From contig OX463846.1 in assembly GCA_949825065.1 (NCBI GenBank), positions 4,483,366-4,547,365 of the forward strand: a DNA stretch of 64,000 nucleotides, written 5' to 3'. Shown here piece by piece: positions 44,706-54,960 of this stretch. How positions within the stretch are numbered: position 1 is the stretch's first letter; each line of letters begins with the position of its first letter. The stretch comes from Odontocerum albicorne. Lineage: Eukaryota > Arthropoda > Insecta > Trichoptera > Odontoceridae. The notes under the pieces are model-generated. The model did not search any database, had not been told where the DNA came from, and saw only the letters and a list, made by a program, of their open reading frames with translations. A program made the translations under genes and the position numbers.

Positions 44706-45371
44706 ATTTGTTAAGGCGGTTTTAATTTCGTATAAAATATTTTTAGTATCGAGAAATAAATTCTCGAAACCTTTATTATTTTCAGTGAATTTTATTTCAT
44801 TTATAATTTGGTACATGTTTTATCTTCTCCTGACGGTGGAATGAATTTTCTCAGTAAACTTACAAACGAAACACAGTTAAAATTTATAACTTGTTATTAA
44901 TTTTTGATAAAGAAACTTGGCCAGTTAAAAAGTGGAGCCAATTATGTATTGCCTGCACTCGTCTGCATTGTTGGTACAACTTGTTACGTGTATTTCAAAC
45001 ATGATCCATTATTAATTTTAATGATTAAACCAAATATGTTAAATGTGTAACACTTTTAAATGTATCGAGCTTTACCCTCTAAAGCTCTTTATGATAGATT
45101 TTACTTTTTATTCTTACTTATCATTATATTCATCACCTTATACACTCATGTATGTATGTCCTGGTCGGTTCACAACCCGGCATTCAACATCTTTCCATAG
45201 TAAGATTGTCAATAGGCGATACTACAAATCTCCCTGTTGAAGCACCGGTGTATGGGTGTCCAATTCATCAAGTCTCTTGCAAGTGATAAAACAGCATAGA
45301 TCTGGACCAGCTACCCGATGGCATCCTTAATACATGACCTGCACACCTTCTGCGATGATTATTAGCTGTTG
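44706..45371. other. No gene seen
   Basis: A+T-rich to 45150; 45160-45330 is more balanced in composition, possibly an unrecognised repeat. Confidence 0.35.
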
Positions 45372-45790
45372 CTACGTCCAAATACACACAGTTTCATTCC
45401 TTATGTGGTCGTGTCGCCTGACATCCATAATCCTCCAAAGACATGTGAGTGGGTCAGAACCAGACATGACTATCCCACATTTATCTTGTTTTGAGATAAT
45501 TGACTTCAAAGTTGCAGACCTATTTATAAATGGTTTGTTTTCTGTTGTTTCCAAAATGTAACGGTAGATGTCTGCACTTATGGTGAACTATAAACTCATA
45601 ATCATATTTGGTTCTGATAGAAATGGGTATAAAGATTAGCGTATGTGCCTAACTCTAATTTTATATTTTTGTGGGTTAGTCATGCCTGGTTCTGACCCAC
45701 TCATATGTTCTAAAACAACGGAACGTCTTCTCTTTGGAGTATTGATAACATGCCAAGATTCAGAACCGTATGGCAACATAGTCTTAAATT
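45372..45790 (-). mobile_element. Possible LINE relic with inverted repeat
   Basis: The minus frame 45554-45372 (KPFINRSATLKSIISKQDKC, MDVRRHDHIRNET) is LINE-like in flavour. ACATGTGAGTGGGTCAGAAC (45441-45460) reappears reversed at about 45688-45707, making a ~30-bp imperfect inverted pair. Confidence 0.4.
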
Positions 45791-45824
45791 CAAGCGTCAA
45801 ATACTAGACACTTAAGAAAAACCA

Positions 45825-45984
45825 GGAGCAGTCCACATGAAGAGAGCCTCGGGATGGGAGATAGGAACACATGTAGCGCGTCTTCCACACATCTTTTGTA
45901 TTGTGGAGCAGTCCACATGAAGAGAGCCTCGGGATGGGAGATAGGAACACATGTAGCGCGTCTTCCACACATCTTTTGTATTGT
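45825..45984. repeat. Exact 80-bp tandem duplication
   Basis: 45825-45904 and 45905-45984 appear identical (GGAGCAGTCCACATGAAGAG ... CACATCTTTTGTATTGT). This produces the overlapping open frames on both strands. Either very recent or an assembly effect. Confidence 0.9.
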
Positions 45985-46047
45985 GAAACCACAATATGTG
46001 TGCGCAACATTTTCCATTTGTGATTTTATTTTTATAAAATTTGAACT

Positions 46048-46398
46048 ATCAGCTTTTCTCTTTTTTTACTGACAGTTAACCTGAGATGGTATTAGTGGGT
46101 TTACTTTTTTATTTTATTCAGGCCGTATGTGAATTTTTTTTGTTTTTTTTTCTTAGTCTATATATACGAGTACAAGGGTGTGGGCTGAAAAACATCTAGT
46201 GTCCTTGCGGCCAGCTCGCCCTATAAAAATGGGGTGTATCTCTACCAGGAGAATGAGCCCATACATTTTATTAGCTTATCTTTTAATGTATCTTCTGCTA
46301 TTATCTTCAGATATACTCGTATGTGCGATCTTTGAATTTATTTATATAAGTACATACTATGTTGTTATCAATCAACCTATATTTATTTATTTATGTAC
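46048..46398 (+). mobile_element. Family E retroposon 3' end
   Basis: GACAGTTAACCTGAGATGG, GGTGTGGGCTGAAAAACATC, CAGCTCGCCCTATAAAAATG, then CAATCAACCTATATTTATTT tail. Octamers at 46165 and 46314. Confidence 0.65.
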
Positions 46399-46439
46399 CA
46401 GGATTAATATCATATAATTAATGAAATAAGAACGAATTT

Positions 46440-46590
46440 ATTGTTAAACATGAAGCATTTTTTTATCTAAACATTAAACATGAAACATTTGTTTATATAA
46501 ACGTTAAATATGAAACAATTGTTTATCTTAACATTAAACATGAAACATTTGTTTATCTAAACATTAAATATGAAACATTTATTTAAAAAA
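46440..46590. repeat. ~36-bp tandem repeat
   Basis: About four units of ACATTAAACATGAAACATTT + GTTTATCTAA. Confidence 0.85.
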
Positions 46591-47065
46591 CTGTTTTCTT
46601 GTTAAACATCTCAACGGTTAGAAACTTCTGCTCCAAATTAATATAACACGAGTTTTTGCCATGAAATAGTGTAGCTATTAGCTTCATCACATCTTAAATG
46701 GCCCGAGATAGAGCAAGGGAAATCAATGCACCCGGTCACGACGACCAAGTGCATCACGGTTCACTATTGATGTAGTGCGGTTTTTTGTCCGTAACTTACA
46801 ACCTCCAGGCCTTTACACCGCAGCCATGGACGGAATGATTCTCCATAGCTGAGATGGTTTTATAAACTGTAACAGAAACTAAATACGAGGAAAATGCTTT
46901 CGTGTTATTTGAATAAACAACACAATAACCACAAAATTACTTTTACCTGTATTCAAATGGAAACCACTTATGGATGGACAAGACCAGCATAGACATACTT
47001 TGCCTAGACTTGAACGATAATTTAACGCTTTACCTTTGAAAAATAATATGTTTTTCATGCTTTAA
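46591..47065. other. No gene seen
   Basis: 46700-46830 is GC-richer, perhaps a LINE terminus (frame ARDRARE as in 49.94 kb); weak. Confidence 0.35.
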
Positions 47066-47163
47066 AGATAACAGATTGGGTTCAGAACACTAATTTAAAG
47101 ATGACAGACTGGGTTCAGAACACTAATTTAAAGATAACAGACTGGGTTCAGAACACTAATTTC
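47066..47163. repeat. Three 34-bp tandem units
   Basis: AAAGATAACAGATTGGGTTC + AGAACACTAATTT, three times, nearly identical. Confidence 0.88.
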
Positions 47164-47344
47164 ATTAAGAAAAACTTTATTTCAACTACTTGGTTATTTC
47201 TGAAAAAAATTGAACCTAATCTACTCGTACTTGTAAATAAGTGCTGAAAATATGATACATTTTCAATTCCAATAATTTGATAGCTTGATTTGTTTCTTAA
47301 GTTTTTACTAATATGTCAATCAACTTAAATAGTCATGTTAAAGT

Positions 47345-47660
47345 ATTTTTTTTTTATTAAACAAATTAAAATATTGTACAAATATTTGTCAAGGCTATAC
47401 CTATATACAAATTTATTACTTAACTAATCTTAATTATATGTTATAATTTATGAACTTAATCTTATTTTCCAACATGTAATTTTATTTTTATTTTTTATAA
47501 TCTTAATACACGATTTCTTAGAAATAATTAACACCTATATACTACTTATAACTAGATAACAATTCTTACAACTAATTATTTAGCAAGAACAAGTCCACTC
47601 GTTCAGGCTACTCGTATTCCATCACAGTCACTCAGACCTTAGTCGTCTCAGCTAATACCG
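47345..47660 (-). mobile_element. Family D poly(A) retroposon, reverse
   Basis: T-run at 47347-47358 (poly(A) on the minus strand) with TTTATTAAACAAA, then the same order of blocks as 52.4 kb in reverse to CCAAGGTCTGAG-like text at about 47630. Confidence 0.7.
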
Positions 47661-47919
47661 TAGTTATTTTTAAACGTTTATTTGCTTTCTTTCGTTGAAG
47701 ATAACTTAAATATGCAGCCTTTACAAAACCGTGCAATTAACACAAAATTCCAAATTGCCAATCTTACTACAACTAAAATGCAGCCATTTGCAAAGGTTGT
47801 GGGCAAGAGAAAAAGGGAAATAGTGCTGTAAAACTCTTTGGATTCACTTTGCTGATTTAAACCTACTTGATGAGGATTTTTTATATCACTTGTCTTTTTT
47901 GTATTATCATTGCCATGTT

Positions 47920-48185
47920 AGTTGAATTCAATGTCAAGTAAGAAAACAACAAATTGCAATCATATCTCACTTCATCGTATTTCTTTTATCATTGTTACTT
48001 TTTGTTTTTTCATTGTCTTATTGGTTGAATTCCATATTAAGTTAGAAAACAACAAATTGCAATCATATCTCACTTCATCGTATTTTTTTTATCATTGTTA
48101 CTTTTTGTTTTATCATTGCCTTGTTGGTTAATTCCATATTAAGTTAGAAAACGACAAATTGCAACAAATATTGCAATCGTCTCTC
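47920..48185. repeat. ~104-bp tandem repeat, about 2.5 units
   Basis: GTTGAATTCxATxTxAAGT, AACAACAAATTGCAATCATA and CTCACTTCATCGTATTT recur near 47920, 48023 and 48125. Confidence 0.85.
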
Positions 48186-48461
48186 ACTTCATCGTGATGT
48201 TCACCCAAGTCATGTCATCAGTAATGACATCACATTATTAAAAATGGGTTTACACGCCCGCTAATGCGGTGTATCTTTCTCACATAATTGATGGCGTCCA
48301 AGCCCACTTGTTAACAGCTTGATAAATATAGACCACCGTACTCCAGTTGTTCTCTATAAATTGCAATCTTTAATAATGTGTTATGCAGCCCCCGAGCTGG
48401 GCCGCTACAAGATGTACGGCGGCTCCTTATATTCATTAGTTTGATTTTACATATACAATAA
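48186..48461 (+). other. Unique stretch with exon-like GC-rich block (48389-48444)
   Basis: After an acceptor-like TATGCAG (48388), one frame reads PELGRYKMYGGSLYSLV then a stop at 48442-48444, with GC-rich third positions unlike the surroundings. No donor is needed if terminal. It could equally be a conserved non-coding block; I recognise no family. Confidence 0.3.
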
Positions 48462-48790
48462 TAATAATAAAAGGAGTTTTTATCGCGCCATTTATACAAC
48501 ATATTCATCTCAAGAGCACTCTGACTTAGGATTAGAAGGCACTATTTTTTACAAATTAAAAATATTACAAAATAAATATTTAAAAGTTGAGTAAAAGGAT
48601 AGGAAGATGTTGGCTCCAGCCATTAAATTAGGTACTTCCCCGCATCTGTACATGTTTAGAAAAACATCTTTGATAAGAAAATCTCAGAAAACTTTCGAAG
48701 AGAAGACGAACTACGAGTACAACGAAACCATTATAGATATTCCGATATGGGATCGTAACACATTCGGCTTTGAGTGTTTTTTTTAACCTA
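48462..48790 (-). repeat. Family G repeat, longest copy
   Basis: AATAATAATAAAAGGAG tail end, CGCGCCATTTATACAACATA, AAGAGCACTCTGAC, CCCGCATCTGTACATG, GATCGTAACACATTCGGC. Octamer at 48712-48719. Confidence 0.65.
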
Positions 48791-49563
48791 ACGTGTTTAT
48801 TGCCAGGTTAAAAAAAACAGTGCCTTGTAGTTTATGAATGTAGTCTTCGAATGAAAAATCCCATTCTTAAAAAAGAGCTGTCTTCAACTGCTTCCTAAAA
48901 ATATACACGCCACCCGTATCTTTCTCTTAGACACACGCCACCTATGTTATAACATATCTAATAAACAGATTTGAAAGACACAATGGAAACATCCCATAAA
49001 GAGATTAAATACAAGCAGATAACATTCAAAATCAATCCGTTAGCTGCATGACACAAATTTAGCGGAAAAATTGCGAAACCCTTGTTGATTGACAAACTTT
49101 CATTTCTTCACGAACTCGACTATTAAAAACGTCACCTTATTTAATGAATTTTCTGATATTGTAAGCTTATTTTTCTTTATGAACTAATAATGATAATTGA
49201 GCTCTTTAATAAAATGTAAAAATGTTTCTGAGCCACTTCAAATGGAAGATCTCTTCGATTGAGAGTCCACTTTTTTATTTGCTAAGGGGCAAGCTAGTTA
49301 ATCCATCCGTTCTGAACAGTTCCGGATAATTATCATACGTAATGCACCCATACTTGTTCTATCAACCTATAAGTCAAACCAACCTGCCTTTGGAAATTGA
49401 AATAGAGCTGCCATACTTTTTAACCGTATTCCAAATGAAACATGAAAGACGTCTTTATGAGTATCGTCATACCCGTATAGACGTTTTTTTATGTGTCGCT
49501 CAACTGCTTCAGAAAAAACTTTTAAATTAAATGTAATACTTGAAATAATTTCATTTTTACGTC
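48791..49563. other. No gene seen
   Basis: A+T-rich; no repeat partner noticed. Confidence 0.4.
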
Positions 49564-49577
49564 ATTTATAGCATGTT

Positions 49578-49963
49578 TATGTATAGCAAACTACTGAAAT
49601 GCGCATGCTAAGATGGTCAGCTGGTGTGTCCCTAAGAGACAAAATAAAAAGCTCACGCATCCGTGGAAGCCTAGGTGTTACATACATCAACAGTAAGATG
49701 GAGGAGAGGCGATTGAGATGGTATGGGCACGTTGGACGCAGAGCACCCGATCACATTGTGAACCAGGCAATCTCCATGGATCTTCCTCGAATAACAACCA
49801 GAGGAAGACCAAATAATTCATGGGTGGTGCAAAAAGTTAACCTGATGCAGAGGCACGGCCTGGAGGACGTAGTTCGGGACAGAAGAGCATACAGCCTGAA
49901 GATGAGGAGAACTGACCCCAACAGTCTTCGCAGACAGTGAGTTGGGATAGAGCCAGGGAGAAG
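49578..49963 (+). pseudogene. RTE-like LINE C-terminus with target duplication
   Basis: Open frame to 49940: RMLRWSAGVSLRDKIKSSRI, RGSLGVTYINSKMEERRLRW, YGHVGRRAPDH, then GRPNNSW. Stop, then GGGATAGAGCCAGGGAGAAG end. Flanked by ATTTATAGCATGTT at 49564-49577 and 49964-49977, exactly 400 bp apart. Confidence 0.85.
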
Positions 49964-49977
49964 ATTTATAGCATGTT

Positions 49978-50430
49978 ATATTTTGTCATCAACCAGTGTA
50001 TTCTCCCAGTACTTACGCATGGCTGCGAGATATGGACGCTCACAGTAAAGAACACACAAAAGCTTCAGACCGCACAAAGGGGCATGGAGAGATGCATGTT
50101 GGGATATACTAAAAGAGACCGTAAACGAAACACCTGGATTCGCAATATTACAAAGGCAAAAGACGTTATAAAGGTGTGCAAAAGAATGAAGTGGCAATGG
50201 GCCGGACACGTAGCCAGAATGTCAGACTCCCGATGGACATCTGAAATAATCCAATGGTACCCAAGAGGCATAAAGAGGTCCAGAAGAAGACCGAAGGTAC
50301 GCTGGATAGATGAAATCAGGAAGCATGGCAGCATCACATGGCATCAACGAGTAAAAAACCGAACTACTTGGAGTCAACTTGGGGAGACCTTCATCCAGCA
50401 GTGGATTGACCCTGGTTGACAATGATGATG
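49978..50430 (+). pseudogene. Second LINE C-terminus (different subfamily), open
   Basis: Open through 160 codons (49937-50419): NQCILPVLTHGCEIWTLTVK, RGMERCMLGYTKRDRKRNTW, KWQWAGHVARMSDSRWT, RRRPKVRWIDEIRKH, SQLGETFIQQWIDPG then stop. This is the end of an RTE/BovB-type RT. 5' truncated, no catalytic Asp pair. Confidence 0.88.
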
Positions 50431-50576
50431 ATGATGATATATATACAACTTGGGGAGACCTTTATCCAGCAGTGGATCGACCCTGGTTGACAATGATGAT
50501 GATGATGGTGATATGTATACAACTTGGGGAGACCTTCATCCAGCAGGGGATCGACCCTGGTTGACAATGATGATGA
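50377..50576 (+). repeat. Triplicated LINE terminus with GATGAT tails
   Basis: ACTTGGGGAGACCTTCATCC to CTGGTTGACAATGATGATG occurs three times (about 50377, 50447 and 50521). Each ends in a GATGAT run of different length. Confidence 0.88.
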
Positions 50577-50796
50577 TATTTTCTCATAATATTTTAATAT
50601 AACGTTTAAATTTTTAGTGTGATTTTTAATTTTCAATTGTTTTGTACAGTTTATATTTGTTCACGTATGTTATAATGTGCAAATGATTTTAAAAATAAAA
50701 TAAATAAGCGGAGTTAAAAAAAAGGAAACGTTAAAACATAGAAGCATAGCGTGATGGTGATAAAGTAAGATTGGCGTAGATTTTAATTTATTGTTT

Positions 50797-51160
50797 TTAT
50801 TTTTATTTCATTAACACTTAATTGCAAAAATAATCGGCAGTATCTTCCAAATAATCGGCAGTATCTTCCAAATAATCGGCAGTATCTTCCAAATAACCAG
50901 ACAAAAGTAAATTAAACAAGTTACATTCTGGCAAAAACGTTCAAATGACTGCCCATCCCCATGAAATTCATGAACATTTACATAGCATACTTTTATATAC
51001 CCCACGAAGACGAACAATTACCCGAACATTGTTTTTCTTTAAAGTGAGATATCATCAATCAAACGGAAATGGAGGTATGGTGGAGAGGAAAGAAAAATCA
51101 GGAATGAAAGGCGTTATATTATTGACTAGAAATTAAAATTAGATTTCAGCCGCCTCTTCA
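50797..51160 (-). mobile_element. LINE-A 3' end, 110 bp upstream of the host exon
   Basis: Reverse copy. The usual TTGCCAGGCGGCAA hairpin is replaced by three copies of a 22-bp unit AATAATCGGCAGTATCTTCC (about 50830-50897). The RT tail is lost. Confidence 0.7.
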
Positions 51161-51270
51161 GATATGTCGCTTTCGTACATTGCAAACATTGCATATAAGG
51201 GTGCGAAGACCCTGCCTCTGATATTCTATTTACTTTTACTGCTTCTAATGGTTAATTTTCTCCTTTGCAG

Positions 51271-51327
51271 CGGTGACGGTGCGGTACCTTACCAAGAGAT
51301 ATATTGGCGAGTACTGCTCCACTGGCG
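51271..51327 (+). CDS. Internal exon of a Ras-type small GTPase (RERG/RASL11-like)
   Basis: The acceptor tract TTAATTTTCTCCTTTGCAG ends at 51270 and the donor GTGAGT starts at 51328. The 57-bp exon in the only open phase (two bases, then 18 codons, then one base) gives VTVRYLTKRYIGEYCSTG, preceded by a codon ending CG (Ala or Ser likely). In Ras-family proteins this position follows GKS/T of the P-loop: helix alpha-1 and the start of switch I. The TVR-LTKR-IGEY spelling is closest to RERG/RERGL/RASL11-type GTPases, membrane-signalling proteins that bind GTP. P-loop, switch II and the NKxD motif must lie on other exons; none was found here. The exon phases are 1 at the start and 1 at the end. 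Confidence 0.82.
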
Positions 51328-52002
51328 GTGAGTATATTTTTCCCTTATTATGCGCTCAAAACTTGTATTTCTATCATAAAAATATCACAGGAAATACTTA
51401 AAATGAAACAAGTAGAAATAAAGGGAAAACATTTAAATGTGAACACTTTAAGGAGATAACATAAAACAATTATTAAAATACCTTGAAAAAGCGATGCGAA
51501 AGAAGAAAATAGCCTGAATTGGAGACTAAAGACTCTAACGAAGTATTCCTCTGTAAATTACTAGTATTTAGTTAAAAACTAATTATCTATTTGACTCTAT
51601 ATGGCCATTAAGATCTCTTTATTTTAATATGTATATGTTTGGACATTGCATTTCTATTTTCTTAAATGTTCTATCTGATTTTACATCTTTATCGTTTGTG
51701 TTTTTTTTTTTTCAATAAAAATTTTTCCTCCTTTATTTTAAATAACTAGCCATTACTGAAAAACCACTTAACAGTTTGGCAATTAACTATTTCTATAACC
51801 TGTGTTAAACTTATAATAAAACGTTAAAATATATATTTCTAAATATGTTACTGAAAAAGAATTTAAGAAGTGATTTTTAGCCCGTGTAATGAAAAATATT
51901 TATGGTATTCTACAAGGTTTTAGTGGAAAACGATATACCGATTAAGTGGAAATATTTTAATAACGTCCATTTTTTCGCGTTAAAAACCTGAATTGTGTTA
52001 AA
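51328..52002. other. Intron sequence after the GTPase exon
   Basis: Begins with the donor GTGAGTATAT. A+T-rich, no further exon recognised. Confidence 0.55.
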
Positions 52003-52208
52003 CTTTTTTGTATATTATACAATCTGATGGGTATATATTCACGTGGCAATTTCTTATAAACAACCAAAAAGATTTTTAAGAGTATACTTAAAGCACAAAC
52101 GACACTGATATTATTATTTTTATAAACAAAATGTGTTCCAAGAAGAATCGAGCCAGCTACTACCGCGTCGAAAGACAGGTGTCTTACCATCTAGGCAATA
52201 AAGATCAC
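52003..52208 (-). mobile_element. SINE, reverse, near full length
   Basis: Tail TTCACGTGGCAATTTCTTAT, then GAATCGAGCCAGCTACTACC and CTTACCATCTAGGCAATAAA as reversed B and A boxes. Confidence 0.68.
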
Positions 52209-52386
52209 TTTAAATGTATACATTGGAACACGGATCGAGATTATTGTGCACATTTAAATAATTAATTGATTTATTTAAGCATAATTTGCAACAAGTAAAA
52301 TATTGACAGGATATTAATTATAAGTGACATAACATTTTCAATCTGTGTTACATAAAAAGTTACAAAATAACGTTTTACGAAAACAG

Positions 52387-52493
52387 TGCTTCGGGAGCCG
52401 GTGCTTATAACGGAAGGGTAGATCGGATTTACTCTCGGCTTACGAGAGTAAATCCGACCTACCCTTCCGTTATAAGCACAGGCTCCCGAAGCA
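52387..52493. repeat. 51-bp-arm palindrome
   Basis: Arms 52387-52437 and 52443-52493 are reverse complements at 49 of 51 positions around a 5-base spacer (GCTTA). Arm starts TGCTTCGGGAGCC. The right arm is the 5' part of a family D element. Confidence 0.93.
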
Positions 52494-52850
52494 TTATCTG
52501 TGGCCTGACTAGTCCACCTACATTATTATTAATATAGCTTGGACGACCAAGGTCTGAGTGAATGTGATGGAATACAAGTAGCCTGATCGAGTGGATTTGT
52601 TCTTGCTAAATAATTAGTTGTAAAAATTGTTATCTAGTTATAAGTAGTATGTAGGTGTTAATTTTTTCTAAGAAATCATATATTAAGATTATAAAAAATA
52701 AAAATAAAATGATATGTAGGAAAATAAGATTAAGTAAATTCATAAATTATAATATATAAATAAGATTAGTTAAGTAATAAATTTGTATATAGGTATAGCC
52801 TTGACAAATATTTGTACAATATATTACTTTGTTTAATAAAAAAAAAACAG
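52443..52850 (+). mobile_element. Family D poly(A) retroposon
   Basis: CTCCCGAAGCATTATCTGTG, GCCTGACTAGTCCACCTACA, GGTCTGAGTGAATGTGATGG, TTGTTATCTAGTTATAAGTA, then TTTAATAAAAAAAAAACAG, i.e. a poly(A) signal and tail. Host-mRNA-like end but no frame; SINE-like or a LINE 3' UTR. Confidence 0.7.
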
Positions 52851-53474
52851 TGTCAAACAAAAGTTTTACAAAAATAGTGGCATACAAAAGTGTTTTACAA
52901 AGAAGAATATCGAATTCAATCTGAAGGTGCGGTGCTATGTCGCTATTTTCAGCTTCTCTTTGTGCGAGATGTCCTAGACGTGCTACATTTAGAGCCTTGC
53001 ATAACGACGGTGCTAATACGGAGAGTAATAATTTCACAAAAATATTCCTTATATAGAATTTAACACATTAACAGGTTTCCTTTTTAAGAAATTGAAAAAA
53101 AAAACAGAGTCACCCAGATTTCCCGCAAATGGAATGTACTAGTTTTGAATCTTGTCGACTTACGAGTATTATCTTAGGAAATATAATATTATAACAATAC
53201 ACTCTCTTTATTAAATGTACTATTCGCTTTCATAATGGCAACGATATATCTATTTTCTTCGTCATTCCCACTAAGCAGCGAACCAGCGTGCTCTAACATG
53301 AAGCACCTACCTTTAACAATGCACCACAAATTATATTATTATTGTACGTCAATACAGATGAGTGCAATCAGAGAAGTTGGTAAAGGCTTTACCGGGATTA
53401 TCAACAATTTGATCAGAATCCCTATTTTCTCTTTTAAAGATTAAAATTGGATGTTTGATATTTGAATTGTTGGA
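52851..53474. other. No gene seen
   Basis: The 96-codon minus frame at 52747-53037 begins outside and overlaps family D; no motif. Octamer at 53161-53168. Confidence 0.4.
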
Positions 53475-53800
53475 ACCAGACTGTTGAAAATTAATTATGA
53501 AATCAGAACATACCCGAAAGGAATGCGAGTCTAGCGAAGAACAACTGGTATTACACGTGTGATGTGTGAAGATAAGGAATGAAAAGATAAAAGATTAAAA
53601 GTTATACTAGATTAATATTGAGGAGATGATAGGAAAGTACGATTGGAAGTAAAGGAAATCGTAGGAGGTGTATGAGAAGGTTTATAGATGGGATAGGTGA
53701 AATATTTATGTGTCGAAATAGGAAAGTGTTGCGCTGTGTCTTATCTGCCTACCCCAGCAGGAAAACGGCCTGATAGTGTGTATGTATGTATTATATTTTC
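53475..53800 (+). mobile_element. LINE-C C-terminus and 3' end
   Basis: G/A-rich decayed coding part with GTAAAGGAAATCGTAGGAGG, then GTCTTATCTGCCTACCCCAG and CCTGATAGTGTGTATGTATG, the clearest 3' terminus of the family. Confidence 0.65.
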
Positions 53801-53934
53801 TGCTTAGTATTCGGGGTATAAAGAAATCTATAACTTCGGACACATGTATTGAAAAACAAAAGACAATTTCAATCGAAACTTTGCTTTAGTATGTGATCAA
53901 AACCTTTTTTGATTACTTCGTTCTTCTTTTTTAA

Positions 53935-54025
53935 TCTCTCTCTATCTCTCTCTCACACACACACATACACACACACTCACTCACTCACACACACACGCAC
54001 ACAAACAAACACACACACAGAGAGA
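53935..54025. repeat. CT/CA microsatellite
   Basis: TCTCTC runs followed by imperfect CACACA runs; the open frame across it is a repeat artefact. Confidence 0.95.
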
Positions 54026-54109
54026 TGGATTTTCAAGTTTCTCATGACATGGTATTGCCTCAGAAATAACCTAATTTATCTTGTCCAGTCCATGTGACGC
54101 AAGTCTGGA

Positions 54110-54340
54110 TCATTATAAAAGGACATGTAGAATTCAATGAAACCCCACGTATGTTAAGACATGTGCATTGCATTTGTGACCACGCGCTAGACGGTTCAGG
54201 GTAACAATCTTCGTGGCAAGTCAAATCCTTGGAAAAGCAATTTCTTATAATTTACAAAGTGGAGATTTTCGACCGATGCCACCAGCTACCTGGTGAGTTC
54301 ACTTTTATCTCAGCTAATCGTTGTCCCTCGATCTAGAATT
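54110..54340. repeat. Family F repeat
   Basis: ACAATCTTCGTGGCAAGTCA, GTGGAGATTTTCGACCGATG, CTGGTGAGTTCAC; second copy of 31.9-32.3 kb. A LINE-A copy starts right at its end (54345). Confidence 0.55.
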
Positions 54341-54344
54341 ATTT

Positions 54345-54960
54345 AACACTTTCATTGCAATACAATCTGGCGGACTTATTGCCAGGCGGCAATCTCTTCC
54401 AATCAACCAGACAAAAGTAAATGAAGCAAGTTACGTGGTCGCATAAATTATTCAAATGACTATCCATCCCCACGAAACCCATAATCATATACGTGAGCAC
54501 AAGCCCACGGACCCCACAAAGACGGACAATCACCCGAACATTATATTTCATTTAAAGTGAGATATCATCAATCAAAAGGAAAGGAAGGGATGGTGGAGAG
54601 GAAAGGAAAATAAAAATCAGGAATGAAAACTTTACTTTACTGACTAGAAATTAAGAGTTTTTTTCAGTCGCTTCTTAAAGCATGCTAAGGACGGAGCGAG
54701 TCTTAAATTGGTTTGTAACTGATTCCAGAGTCTCACTGCATGGACAGTAAAGGAAGACGTAAAGAAAGAGGTGAACTGGAAAGGCCAATAAACAATCTCT
54801 GTTTGAGCGTAGCGCTAATCCATAATTGGAAAGACGCTAAAAATTTTCGGCGAGATAAGAGAGTGCGGCGGGACAGTTAAGGATATTATACAATAGAGAC
54901 AGTATGTGAATTTGGCGTCTATTTCTAACATTAGACCAGTTCAATGCCTTCTGGTATGAA
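54345..54960 (-). mobile_element. LINE-A 3' end, long copy
   Basis: Tail-side TTGCCAGGCGGCAA hairpin at about 54379, 3' UTR, then RT C-terminal region up to the FIPEGIELV-type block at 54940-54960 (minus). Closest in length to the 10.5 kb copy. Confidence 0.78.

Noticed and set aside
45790..46017. Overlapping minus frames with CGRRATCVPISHPEALFMWT
   Set aside because: Produced by the exact 80-bp duplication; three overlapping frames exist and none has a recognisable domain.
47609..47616. Octamer as an excision footprint at this site
   Set aside because: Family D sisters have TACTTGTA here, so one base change explains it.
49937..50419. Functional host gene of 160 codons
   Set aside because: GCEIWTL, WAGHVARM and QQW-DPG identify a LINE C-terminus.
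53909..54097. 62-codon frame with SLSHTHTYTHTHS
   Set aside because: Translation of a CT/CA microsatellite.
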